Origin: TMED8 sp964468005
GTDB taxonomy: Bacteria > Pseudomonadota > Alphaproteobacteria > Rhodospirillales > Casp-alpha2
Reading direction: 5' to 3'
NCBI GenBank assembly: GCA_964468005.1
Contig: CAYXUT010000174.1
Coordinates: 1 to 6,100 of the forward strand
DNA: 6,100 nucleotides
Below the pieces are notes generated by a model. That model searched no databases and had not been told where the DNA came from. It saw only the letters and a program-made list of their open reading frames with translations. Below, one piece after another: positions 1 through 5,838 of this stretch (position 1 is the stretch's first letter; the number at the start of each line of letters is the position of its first letter). Both the position numbers and the translations under genes were made by a program.

Positions 1-1
1 T

Positions 2-289
2 ATTTTAAGTGCTAGAGGTAATATTGTTCGTGTTGCCGTGGCTAAGTTAAACCATAAGGAATCGCTCAAGCGTTATGGTGTTTTACCGGAGAACACGAAC
101 TTCAGCATCAAGACTAATGTCGTGAGGAGCCTACTCGAAAGTAACGATGTGAGCCTACCCTCACCTAACAGACGCGCCATCTCCACGTCTAAGCTAGGTA
201 AGATGATCTAGGATGGCAGGTATTACCTGGCGTGCTGGATGACAATGGCACAGATCGAGAAGATGAAGTCTAGGAAGATAATCTTCTAG
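2..289 (+). pseudogene. 3' end of a trypsin-like (S1C-type) serine protease, interrupted by an in-frame TAG
   Basis: The frame is open from the window edge to a TAG at 209-211 (69 codons) and continues in the same frame for 25 more codons to a second TAG at 287-289. The first part contains GNIVRVAVAKLN and LPENTNFSIKTNVVRSLLES. These resemble the end of the protease domain of trypsin-like S1C peptidases, where a GNVVGVVVAKLN-like strand precedes a 'PQNVNFAIK' segment. The part after the first stop reads YYLACWMTMAQIEKMKSRK, which I recall as the usual C-terminal segment of these proteins in marine alphaproteobacteria. The homologous frame therefore runs through the stop, suggesting a nonsense mutation, a base error, or less likely a genuinely shorter protein. 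The catalytic triad lies upstream, outside the window. Composition is more AT-rich than the right-hand genes. The family call comes from remembered motifs and was not searched. Confidence 0.6.
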
Positions 290-313
290 AATTTGGATTG
301 AGTGGGAGAAGAT

Positions 314-323
314 NNNNNNNNNN
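314..323. other. Assembly gap of ten N
   Basis: Ten undetermined bases join a piece of about 45% G+C on the left to the more GC-rich housekeeping block on the right. A run of exactly ten N is a common scaffolding placeholder, so the true distance, and even the true adjacency, of the two sides is unknown. The left gene reads toward the gap on plus and the tRNA reads toward it on minus. Confidence 0.97.
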
Positions 324-354
324 GCCCTAACAAAAGCTAAAGCCTTGATTTAAT

Positions 355-431
<77 letters not shown>

Positions 432-443
432 GTTGAGGGCCAT

Positions 444-473
444 GTCATATCACTGGTCATGGGGGTCAGACAA
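444..473 (-). promoter_or_regulatory. Possible weak sigma70-type promoter for tRNA-Arg
   Basis: On the minus strand a TTGTCT element (468-473) is followed after 18 bases by TATGAC (444-449), which matches four of six -10 consensus positions. The -10 element ends 12 bases before the tRNA 5' end. This lies in the 75-base gap between rlmH and the tRNA, where a tRNA promoter would be expected. Both boxes are imperfect, and the tRNA could instead be transcribed by read-through from rlmH. Confidence 0.25.
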
Positions 474-506
474 GGATCGCGGGACTTTGGATGCTAACCG
501 GCTCCG

Positions 507-965
507 TTATTCCCGATGATATGGGTGGCCGGAAAGGATGGATTGCACGCGGAACAGTTGTTCGGCCAACATGGCCCGGACTAGGAGATGAGGCCAGGTT
601 TGGTGGCCGAGAGACAACGATAGGTCAGCTGCTTGCAGCACCGTCTTGCCGTGACCATCAGCGCCGCCGATCAGCCAGGCGATCTGCCGGGTACCAGTAT
701 CGCGCCAATCACCGATACGTTTGGCGAGCGCCACGCTTGAAAGCGCCTTGCCGGAGCCATCAAGAACGACGACACGCGCCCCTTTAGGGATTGCAGACAA
801 TAGTAGTTCGGCTTCTTTGTTCTTAAGTTGATCGAGTGGAAATTTTTTACGCTCTTCGAACTCGCGGAGTTCAAGCGGAGGCGAAAGGCGCTTGGCATAA
901 TGCCCGAACAAATCTCGCTCAGGGCCGCGTTTCCATCGGCCGATAGCAATGATTGAAGACTTCAT
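507..965 (-). CDS. rlmH: 23S rRNA (pseudouridine1915-N3)-methyltransferase RlmH
   Basis: This 152-residue protein is close in length to the E. coli enzyme (155). RlmH is a SPOUT-class, SAM-dependent enzyme that methylates N3 of pseudouridine 1915 in helix 69 of 23S rRNA, acting on assembled 70S ribosomes. Visible family marks are an N-terminal IIAIGRWKRGPE segment, VVLDGSGK (about 67-73), the SAM-binding knot segment WLIGGADGHG (97-106), and the C-terminal run LAEQLFRVQSI...GHPYHR (133-151). The ATG start lies 33 bases after the rsfS stop and its Shine-Dalgarno is weak (a GGTG only a few bases upstream). It is the last protein gene of the run, and rsfS-rlmH adjacency is common in bacteria. 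The protein looks intact. Confidence 0.95.
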   Translation of the reverse strand: MKSSIIAIGRWKRGPERDLFGHYAKRLSPPLELREFEERKKFPLDQLKNKEAELLLSAIPKGARVVVLDGSGKALSSVALAKRIGDWRDTGTRQIAWLIGGADGHGKTVLQAADLSLSLGHQTWPHLLVRAMLAEQLFRVQSILSGHPYHRE

Positions 966-998
966 AACACCAAAGGCACTGGCCTTAGCGGCCCACCC

Positions 999-1325
999 TT
1001 AAACCGAAAAACCCGCTAGTGGTTCGGCCGATGGCGCAATCCAGATCTTCTCAAGATTATAAAACTCCCGGACCTCGGGGCGAAACAGGTGCACGATGAT
1101 GTCGCCCGCGTCAATCAACACCCAATCACATTGGATATTGCCTTCAACGGCGAGCCTTTTAACCCCCATGCCTTTCAAGCTTCGCTGGAGATGGTCGGCC
1201 ATAGCGCCAACGTGGCGCTTCGACGCGCCCGAGGCAATAACCAGAAAATCAGCGATTTCGGTTTTGCCGGCGAGTTCGATGACGACGGCATTTTCGGCCT
1301 TGTCGTCCTCAAGAGTTGTTTCCAC
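999..1325 (-). CDS. rsfS: Ribosomal silencing factor RsfS (start uncertain)
   Basis: RsfS (RsfA/Iojap/DUF143 family) binds ribosomal protein L14 (uL14) on the large subunit and blocks joining with the small subunit, reducing translation when nutrients are scarce. The sequence has the family core: DDKAENAVVIELAGKTEIAD, FLVIASGASKRHV, DWVLIDAGDIIVHLF and FYNLEKIW, with a short extra tail after the usual end. The GTG start used here (1323-1325) gives 108 residues but has no Shine-Dalgarno and cuts off the first helix. The same frame stays open upstream to the nadD stop at 1404 and reads NSPLVEHLLNQV just before the GTG, which fits the missing helix. No ATG, GTG or TTG exists in frame there, although a good Shine-Dalgarno sits at 1381-1387. 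The true N-terminus is therefore probably upstream, near 1364-1373. The function is secure; the 5' end is not. Confidence 0.9.
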   Translation of the reverse strand: METTLEDDKAENAVVIELAGKTEIADFLVIASGASKRHVGAMADHLQRSLKGMGVKRLAVEGNIQCDWVLIDAGDIIVHLFRPEVREFYNLEKIWIAPSAEPLAGFSV

Positions 1326-1380
1326 CTGATTGAGGAGGTGCTCAACCAGTGGCGAGTTCTCGACATATGTTATGTTTAAG

Positions 1381-1387
1381 CTCCCTT
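1381..1387 (-). promoter_or_regulatory. Ribosome binding site AAGGGAG upstream of rsfS
   Basis: AAGGGAG on the minus strand lies just after the nadD stop codon. It is 7 bases before an in-frame ATA codon (1371-1373) and 14 bases before an ATG (1364-1366) that is out of frame with RsfS. It is 55 bases before the GTG at 1323-1325. It suggests that rsfS translation begins upstream of that GTG, but does not settle which codon is used. Confidence 0.5.
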
Positions 1388-1403
1388 CGCGCAGAACAGT
1401 GAG

Positions 1404-2039
1404 TTAACGGCTCCGCTCTTGGCGGCGGATTTCGGTAGCCGATAGAGGATTGAGCGGTCGTTTGAAGAACACCCAAGCCGGTGGCCGTTTTTCAGCCAAG
1501 CGCAATGCCCTGAAAATAGGCAACCTGTACCCGGCAAACCGCTGAGCGGCTTTTGCCTTCTCAGCACGTAAAGAATAGGTGGGCCGCGCGAAAACTGCAA
1601 CGGGAACAGTATGAAATATCCGTGACCATTGCCGCCAGCGGTGCATCTGCAACAGATTGTCTGCCCCCATCAGCCAGACAAACCGTGCTCTGGGGAAGCG
1701 CCGCTGCAACGCCATCAACGTGTCCGCCGTGTAACGGGTGCCCAGTTCCGTCTCGATATCGGTGACGACGATCCTCGATTCTTTGGCGGTTTCTTGGGCG
1801 TTGGTAAGGCGCTCGGAGAGTGGTGCCATGCCCTGCGTCAGTTTCAACGGATTTTGCGGAGAGACCAGCCACCAGACTGAAGCGAGACCGAGTTTTTCAA
1901 GCGCTGAAAGACTGATCTCTAGGTGCCCGTCATGCGCCGGATTAAAAGATCCACCGAGCAACCCAATACGCATGCCAGCCGGCACACCCCCCTTGGGTAC
2001 AGTTGAGATGTATGGTTTTTCCCGTGTCACGGACGGCAC
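1404..2039 (-). CDS. nadD: Nicotinate-nucleotide adenylyltransferase NadD
   Basis: NadD joins nicotinate mononucleotide to ATP-derived AMP, giving deamido-NAD, the precursor that NAD synthetase converts to NAD. The protein has the nucleotidyltransferase signature GGSFNPAHDGH (29-39, with HxGH at 36-39), LVSPQNPLK (59-66), GTRYTADTL (100-108), LMGADNLLQMHRW (123-135) and the closing SATEIR motif (200-205), all typical of alphaproteobacterial NadD. The GTG start used here (211 residues) overlaps the proA end by 13 bases, which suits a packed operon. An internal ATG at 1971-1973 begins directly at MRIGLLGGSFNP (189 residues) and has a G-rich AAGGGGGG 13 bases upstream, so it is a real alternative. 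The stop is followed almost at once by the rsfS Shine-Dalgarno. Confidence 0.94.
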   Translation of the reverse strand: MPSVTREKPYISTVPKGGVPAGMRIGLLGGSFNPAHDGHLEISLSALEKLGLASVWWLVSPQNPLKLTQGMAPLSERLTNAQETAKESRIVVTDIETELGTRYTADTLMALQRRFPRARFVWLMGADNLLQMHRWRQWSRIFHTVPVAVFARPTYSLRAEKAKAAQRFAGYRLPIFRALRLAEKRPPAWVFFKRPLNPLSATEIRRQERSR

Positions 2040-3301
2040 TGACCGGTACCGCGGACCACGTACTTCATCGATGTCAATTGCTCAACACCGACCGGACCCC
2101 GGGCGTGCAATTTACCGGTGGAAATGCCGATCTCAGCACCCATGCCGAATTCTCCGCCATCGGCGAACTGGGTTGAAGCGTTGACCATGACAATGGCGCT
2201 GTCGACACGATTGAGGAAAGTCTCCGCTGTATCAGCGTTAGCGGTGACGATGGCGTCCGTGTGTTGTGAACCGTGTTCGGCAATATGCCCGATCGCAGCA
2301 TCCACGCCATCGACGGTGCACACGGAAATAATCGAATCAAGATATTCCGTGTTCCAGTCGTCATCGCCGGCCTCAGCCATGCGCGGGTCAGCTGCGCGCG
2401 CGTTAGCGTCCCCGCGCACTTCGCAGCCCGCCTCCACGAGACCATCGACGATACGGGTCAGCATCGGTAAAGCGGTTTTATCAATTAGTAACGTTTCGGT
2501 GGCGCCACAAATACCGGTGCGGCGCATCTTGGCGTTAACCACGATGTCGCGCGCCATAGCCGGATCGGCGTCAGCAGTGACGTAAGTGTGGCAGATACCT
2601 TCTAGGTGCTTGAACAGCGGCACACGGCTCTCGGCCGAAACGCGCTCAATTAGGGACTTGCCGCCACGCGGCACGATGACATCGATATGATCGGTCATAG
2701 TTAACATCTCGCCGACGGCGGCGCGGTCGCGGGTCGGCACGCGTTGGATTGAGGCCTTGGGCAACCCGGTCTCGCAGAGGCCTGCCTGCAGGGCGTCCAG
2801 GATCGCACCCGAGGAATGAAAGCTCTCAGAGCCACCCCGCAGGATCGCTGCATTGCCAGCCTTCAGACAAAGCGCACCGGCATCTGCCGTGACGTTGGGC
2901 CGGGATTCATAAATTACGCCGATAACGCCCAAAGGCACGCGCCAGCGTTCGATATGCAGACCGTTGGGGCGGTCCCACTCTTCTGTAACGGCACCGACGG
3001 GGTCTTCCAAACTCGCAACTTCTTGCAGGCCCTTGGCCATGGCCTCAATACGGCCCTCATCTAATGCCAGCCGGTCCAGCAAGGCAGCCGAAAGGCCCTT
3101 CCGCTCACCAAATGCTATGTCCTTAGCATTTTCGTACATGATTAGGTTCTGGTTGCGGCGAAGTGCCTCGGCAGCGCCCTTGAGAGCGTTGTTCTTTGTC
3201 TCGCTCGACGCCACCGCGAGATCTTGTTGAGCGGTTTTTGCTGCTTCGCCAATTTCCGCTATCAAGGTGGGTATGTGTTTAGTAACTGTGCCGTCCGTCA
3301 T
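2027..3301 (-). CDS. proA: Gamma-glutamyl phosphate reductase ProA
   Basis: ProA uses NADPH to reduce gamma-glutamyl phosphate to glutamate-5-semialdehyde, the second step of proline synthesis, and is thought to act with ProB because its substrate is unstable. It belongs to the aldehyde dehydrogenase superfamily. Visible marks are IYESRPNVTADAGALCLKAG, the catalytic cysteine in RRTGICGATETLL (Cys265 from the chosen start), and the family signature HIAEHGSQHTDAIV near residues 339-352. From the ATG at 3299-3301 it has 424 residues, close to the usual 417-430. A TTG at 3320-3322 would add seven residues and lies 6 bases after the proB stop. I prefer the ATG because it is a standard start preceded by a purine-rich GAAGCGAGA. 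The end overlaps the possible nadD GTG start. Confidence 0.96.
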   Translation of the reverse strand: MTDGTVTKHIPTLIAEIGEAAKTAQQDLAVASSETKNNALKGAAEALRRNQNLIMYENAKDIAFGERKGLSAALLDRLALDEGRIEAMAKGLQEVASLEDPVGAVTEEWDRPNGLHIERWRVPLGVIGVIYESRPNVTADAGALCLKAGNAAILRGGSESFHSSGAILDALQAGLCETGLPKASIQRVPTRDRAAVGEMLTMTDHIDVIVPRGGKSLIERVSAESRVPLFKHLEGICHTYVTADADPAMARDIVVNAKMRRTGICGATETLLIDKTALPMLTRIVDGLVEAGCEVRGDANARAADPRMAEAGDDDWNTEYLDSIISVCTVDGVDAAIGHIAEHGSQHTDAIVTANADTAETFLNRVDSAIVMVNASTQFADGGEFGMGAEIGISTGKLHARGPVGVEQLTSMKYVVRGTGQCRP

Positions 3302-3328
3302 GTCATATCTCGCTTCGTTCAACGCCCA

Positions 3329-4453
3329 TTAGTTAAGGGCTAAGTCGTCGCGATGAATCATTTCGTCACGGCCACGGTAGCCGAGGATTGATTCAATTTC
3401 ACTGGTTTTGTTGCCCATGATACCGCGCGCGTCATCGGATGAATAGGCGCTGATGCCGCGTCCGATTTCGCGCCCGTCAGAAGTTCTTACAATGACCGCA
3501 TCACCGCGACCAAAACTACCGTTAATAGCGGTCACGCCGGCCGGCAGAAGGCTTTTCCCCGAATTCAAAGCCTTCAAGGCACCGTCATCAACGACGATCT
3601 CGCCGCTTGGTTTCAGGGCACTGGCGATCCAGCGCTTGCGTGCAGTTTTCGGGTTGGCATCGGGCAAGAACCAAGTGCAGGGTCCACCGTCTTCAATCAT
3701 CTTCAGAGGATTAGGCGCGGTGCCGTCGGTGATCACCATGCGGCTGCCGGCACCCAGGGCAATGCGTGCCGCCTCCAGTTTCGTCGTCATGCCGCCCGAA
3801 CCATCGTAGCTCATCGACGTACCAGCCATGGCCTGAACTTCATCAGTGATACCGCCTCGAATTTCGGGAACCAGGCGAGCATCGTCAAAGATCCTAGGGT
3901 CGCGGTCGTAGAGGCCATCAATGTTGGAAAGAAGTACCAGCGTATCAGCGCTGATCATGGCGGCGACGCGTGCTGCAAGACGGTCATTGTCGCCGAAGCG
4001 AATTTCGTCGGTGGCGACCGTATCGTTTTCGTTGATTAGCGGCACAGCCCCCAACTTTAAAAGTGTCTCCAGTGTGTTTCGCGCGTTGAGATAGCGCCTA
4101 CGGCTCTCGCTATCGTCCAAAGTGACTAGAACTTGGGCAACGGTCATCTCATGGTGCGCTAGAACCTCCTGGTAAGCATGCGCCAGACGAACCATCCCGG
4201 TGGCGGCGGCGGCCTGGCTTTCTTCCAGCTTCAGCTTACCGTCCTTGAGTTCCAGGTGGCGCCGACCCACTGCGATAGCACCAGATGACACGATGATCAC
4301 CTGCTGGCCGTGCTGCCGGCACTTGGCGACATCGGAAGCAAGTGCCTCTAGCCATTTTCGATGCACCGTGCCACGCTCCGGATCAACCAATAGCGTCGAG
4401 CCAATCTTGACGACAATACGCTTGGCGGCACTGAGTTTCTGTTGCGCGCTCAT
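3329..4453 (-). CDS. proB: Glutamate 5-kinase ProB
   Basis: ProB phosphorylates L-glutamate with ATP to give gamma-glutamyl phosphate, the first and usually proline-inhibited step of proline synthesis. The 374 residues (E. coli has 367) show an amino-acid-kinase domain: VVKIGSTLLVD (14-24), VSSGAIAVGRR (55-65), INENDTV (140-146), FGDNDRLAARVA (153-164), LLSNIDGLYDRDP (174-186) and GSGGMTTKLEAA (218-229). A PUA domain follows in about 285-365 (GEIVVDDGALKAL, GRGDAVIV, EIGRGISAYSS). The ATG start overlaps the obgE stop as ATGA (4450-4453), a layout that usually means translational coupling. A TTG five codons further upstream is a poorer choice because it lies inside obgE without a clear ribosome site. 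Confidence 0.96.
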   Translation of the reverse strand: MSAQQKLSAAKRIVVKIGSTLLVDPERGTVHRKWLEALASDVAKCRQHGQQVIIVSSGAIAVGRRHLELKDGKLKLEESQAAAATGMVRLAHAYQEVLAHHEMTVAQVLVTLDDSESRRRYLNARNTLETLLKLGAVPLINENDTVATDEIRFGDNDRLAARVAAMISADTLVLLSNIDGLYDRDPRIFDDARLVPEIRGGITDEVQAMAGTSMSYDGSGGMTTKLEAARIALGAGSRMVITDGTAPNPLKMIEDGGPCTWFLPDANPKTARKRWIASALKPSGEIVVDDGALKALNSGKSLLPAGVTAINGSFGRGDAVIVRTSDGREIGRGISAYSSDDARGIMGNKTSEIESILGYRGRDEMIHRDDLALN

Positions 4454-5487
4454 GGGACGAACACCCAAGGGGCTGCATCAACTTCAACCTCTTGACGATA
4501 GGCATCGGCGATGCGATCGAATAATTGATGAATGACATCATCCATGCCCATCCCGGCAATGGCTGAGATCGCCGCGACAGGCTGGCCAAGCATAGCTTCC
4601 AAGGCTTGGCGTTTTTCTTCCGCTTTCTCGGCCGGTAGGGCATCGCATTTATTCAATGCCACCAGTTCACGTTTGTCTTCCAATCCATGACCGTAGGCTT
4701 GGACTTCATTCCGCACGGTATTGTAGGCTTGCACGGGATCTTCCTCGATGCCGTCAATCAGGTGCAGCAGTATGCGACAGCGTTCGACATGGCTTAGGAA
4801 CCTCGCACCAAGCCCGGCGCCCTCGCTCGCACCCCCGATCAGGCCCGGGATATCAGCCAGCACCAGTTCATCATGTTCGCGGCGTAGCACACCCACATTT
4901 GGATGCAGCGTGGTGAAAGGGTAGTCGCCGATTTTCGGATGCGCGCGCGTCACGGCAGCCAGGAACGTCGATTTCCCAGCGTTGGGCAAGCCGATCAAGC
5001 CCGCATCAGCGATTAGTTTCAGGCGTAGCCAAACCCATTGCTCCTCTCCGGGCCAACCCGGATCGGCGCGCCGGGGCGCCTGGTTGGTAGAAGATTTAAA
5101 GCGTGCGTTACCGTGTCCACCGTCGCCGCCACGGGCAATAACGATCTGTTGGCCGGCTTCGGTCAACTCGGCCAACAGGTTTTCTCCTTCCTCGTCCAGG
5201 ACCTGAGTGCCGACCGGCACCTTGATGATGACGCTCTGCCCCCCCGGCCCGGAACGGTTCTTGCCCATACCGTCCTTGCCGCGCTCGGCTTTGTAGTGTT
5301 GGCGGTAACGAAAATCGATCAGCGTATTAAGGTTGTCGACACAGTGAACCTCAACGTCGCCGCCATCTCCACCATCGCCACCATCGGGACCTCCGAACTC
5401 GATATATTTCTCACGCCGGAAGCCGACGCAGCCATTGCCACCGTCACCACTTTTGATAAAAATCTTGGCTTGATCGAGAAATTTCAT
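4450..5487 (-). CDS. obgE: GTPase ObgE/CgtA, late large-subunit assembly factor
   Basis: Obg GTPases bind the large ribosomal subunit late in assembly and respond to the GTP/GDP and ppGpp state of the cell. The N-terminal Obg fold (1 to about 158) has the expected glycine-rich stretches, such as SGDGGNGCVGFRREK and GPDGGDGGDGGDV (33-45). The G domain follows, with G1 GLPNAGKST (166-174), G2 around FTTLHPNVG (191-199), G3 DIPGLI (212-217), G4 NKCD (279-282) and G5 SAI (308-310). At 345 residues it lacks the extra C-terminal domain seen in some Gram-positive Obg proteins and the long acidic tail of E. coli ObgE (390), as is usual in alphaproteobacteria. The ATG start has only a weak GGCGG directly before it. 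An intrinsic terminator ends 26 bases upstream, so its transcription depends on read-through or a promoter I cannot identify. Confidence 0.97.
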   Translation of the reverse strand: MKFLDQAKIFIKSGDGGNGCVGFRREKYIEFGGPDGGDGGDGGDVEVHCVDNLNTLIDFRYRQHYKAERGKDGMGKNRSGPGGQSVIIKVPVGTQVLDEEGENLLAELTEAGQQIVIARGGDGGHGNARFKSSTNQAPRRADPGWPGEEQWVWLRLKLIADAGLIGLPNAGKSTFLAAVTRAHPKIGDYPFTTLHPNVGVLRREHDELVLADIPGLIGGASEGAGLGARFLSHVERCRILLHLIDGIEEDPVQAYNTVRNEVQAYGHGLEDKRELVALNKCDALPAEKAEEKRQALEAMLGQPVAAISAIAGMGMDDVIHQLFDRIADAYRQEVEVDAAPWVFVP

Positions 5488-5513
5488 CCGCCAATATCCG
5501 GTATTTGCCTATC

Positions 5514-5542
5514 AAAAAAGGGGAATGGTCGGCCATTCCCCT
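5514..5542 (-). terminator. Intrinsic terminator between rpmA and obgE
   Basis: On the minus strand, arms AGGGGAATGG (5542-5533) and CCATTCCCCT (5528-5519) form a perfect 10-bp stem with a 4-base CCGA loop. Six consecutive T (5519-5514) follow, the first of them the last base of the stem. This is a textbook rho-independent terminator for transcripts coming from rplU-rpmA. On the plus strand there is no following T-run, so it works in one direction only. It begins 32 bases after the rpmA stop codon. Confidence 0.92.
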
Positions 5543-5564
5543 GGATCAAAGTCGGCGAATGGCC
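5531..5564 (-). promoter_or_regulatory. Possible antiterminator hairpin competing with the rpmA-obgE terminator
   Basis: GGCCATTC (5564-5557, minus strand) is an exact 8-base reverse complement of GAATGGCC (5538-5531), with 18 bases between. The second arm is the lower half of the terminator's 5' arm plus two loop bases, so this hairpin and the terminator cannot form together. The upstream arm starts 10 bases after the rpmA stop codon, within reach of a ribosome terminating there. This is the arrangement of an attenuator, but it is inferred from pairing alone and could be chance. Confidence 0.35.
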
Positions 5565-5574
5565 TTTGTTTAGA

Positions 5575-5832
5575 TCAGGCTGACGGCTCCACGCTCACGA
5601 AGGTGCGGCCTCCCGCGCGCTTGCGAAAGCTCAAAGTGCCGGCGGCTGTAGCGAAGATGGTGTGATCCCTACCGATGCCAACATTCTCACCGGGATGATA
5701 CTTGGTGCCACGCTGGCGCAGAATGATGTTGCCCGGATTGACCCGCTCGCCGCCAAATTTTTTGAGACCTAGGCGCCGACCTTCGGTATCGCGGCCGTTA
5801 CGTGAGCTGCCACCTGATTTCTTATGTGCCAT
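5575..5832 (-). CDS. rpmA: 50S ribosomal protein L27 (bL27)
   Basis: L27 sits near the peptidyl-transferase centre of the large subunit, its flexible N-terminus reaching toward the tRNA ends. The 85-residue protein has the usual length and begins MAHKKSGGSSRNGRD, followed by LGLKKFGGERVNPGNIILRQRGTKYHPGENVGIGRD in two conserved runs (about 21-39 and 40-56), and ends with the usual FRKRAGGRTFVSV segment. It has the standard proteobacterial N-terminus with no N-terminal extension of the kind removed in Firmicutes. The ATG is 6 bases after the rplU stop, with a Shine-Dalgarno inside the last rplU codons, so the two are almost certainly one transcript. A terminator lies just downstream. Confidence 0.98.
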   Translation of the reverse strand: MAHKKSGGSSRNGRDTEGRRLGLKKFGGERVNPGNIILRQRGTKYHPGENVGIGRDHTIFATAAGTLSFRKRAGGRTFVSVEPSA

Positions 5833-5838
5833 GAGTCG

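Noticed and set aside
324..354. Possible terminator after tRNA-Arg
   Set aside because: The 31 bases contain only a tight GCT/AGC pairing with a two-base loop, which cannot form a stable hairpin, and the gap removes whatever follows.
491..787. Open plus-strand frame opposite rlmH
   Set aside because: The minus strand encodes complete RlmH here; the plus frame is Arg-rich and looks like an antisense shadow.
966..998. Short inverted repeat AAGGC/GCCTT in the rsfS-rlmH spacer
   Set aside because: Only five base pairs with no T-run; too weak to call a terminator or regulatory hairpin.
1175..1366. Minus-strand frame from the ATG at 1364-1366 in the rsfS region
   Set aside because: It has a start at a tolerable distance from the Shine-Dalgarno, but its translation is unlike any family I know and overlaps the conserved RsfS core in another frame. 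The ATG matters only as a possible displaced rsfS start.
1738..2184. Open plus-strand frame of 148 codons opposite nadD and proA
   Set aside because: It crosses the ends of two clearly identified minus-strand genes and its translation is low-complexity Ser/Pro/Arg with no family marks.
3305..3329. ATG overlapping the proB stop as TAATG, giving an 8-codon frame before proA
   Set aside because: The frame ends at a TGA before the proA ATG. It could be a tiny leader, but nothing supports this beyond chance, and it has no run of proline codons as an attenuation leader would.
5038..5583. Open plus-strand frame of 181 codons opposite obgE and the spacer
   Set aside because: It lies antisense to a well-supported obgE, has no recognisable domain, and is a by-product of codon bias in a GC-rich gene.
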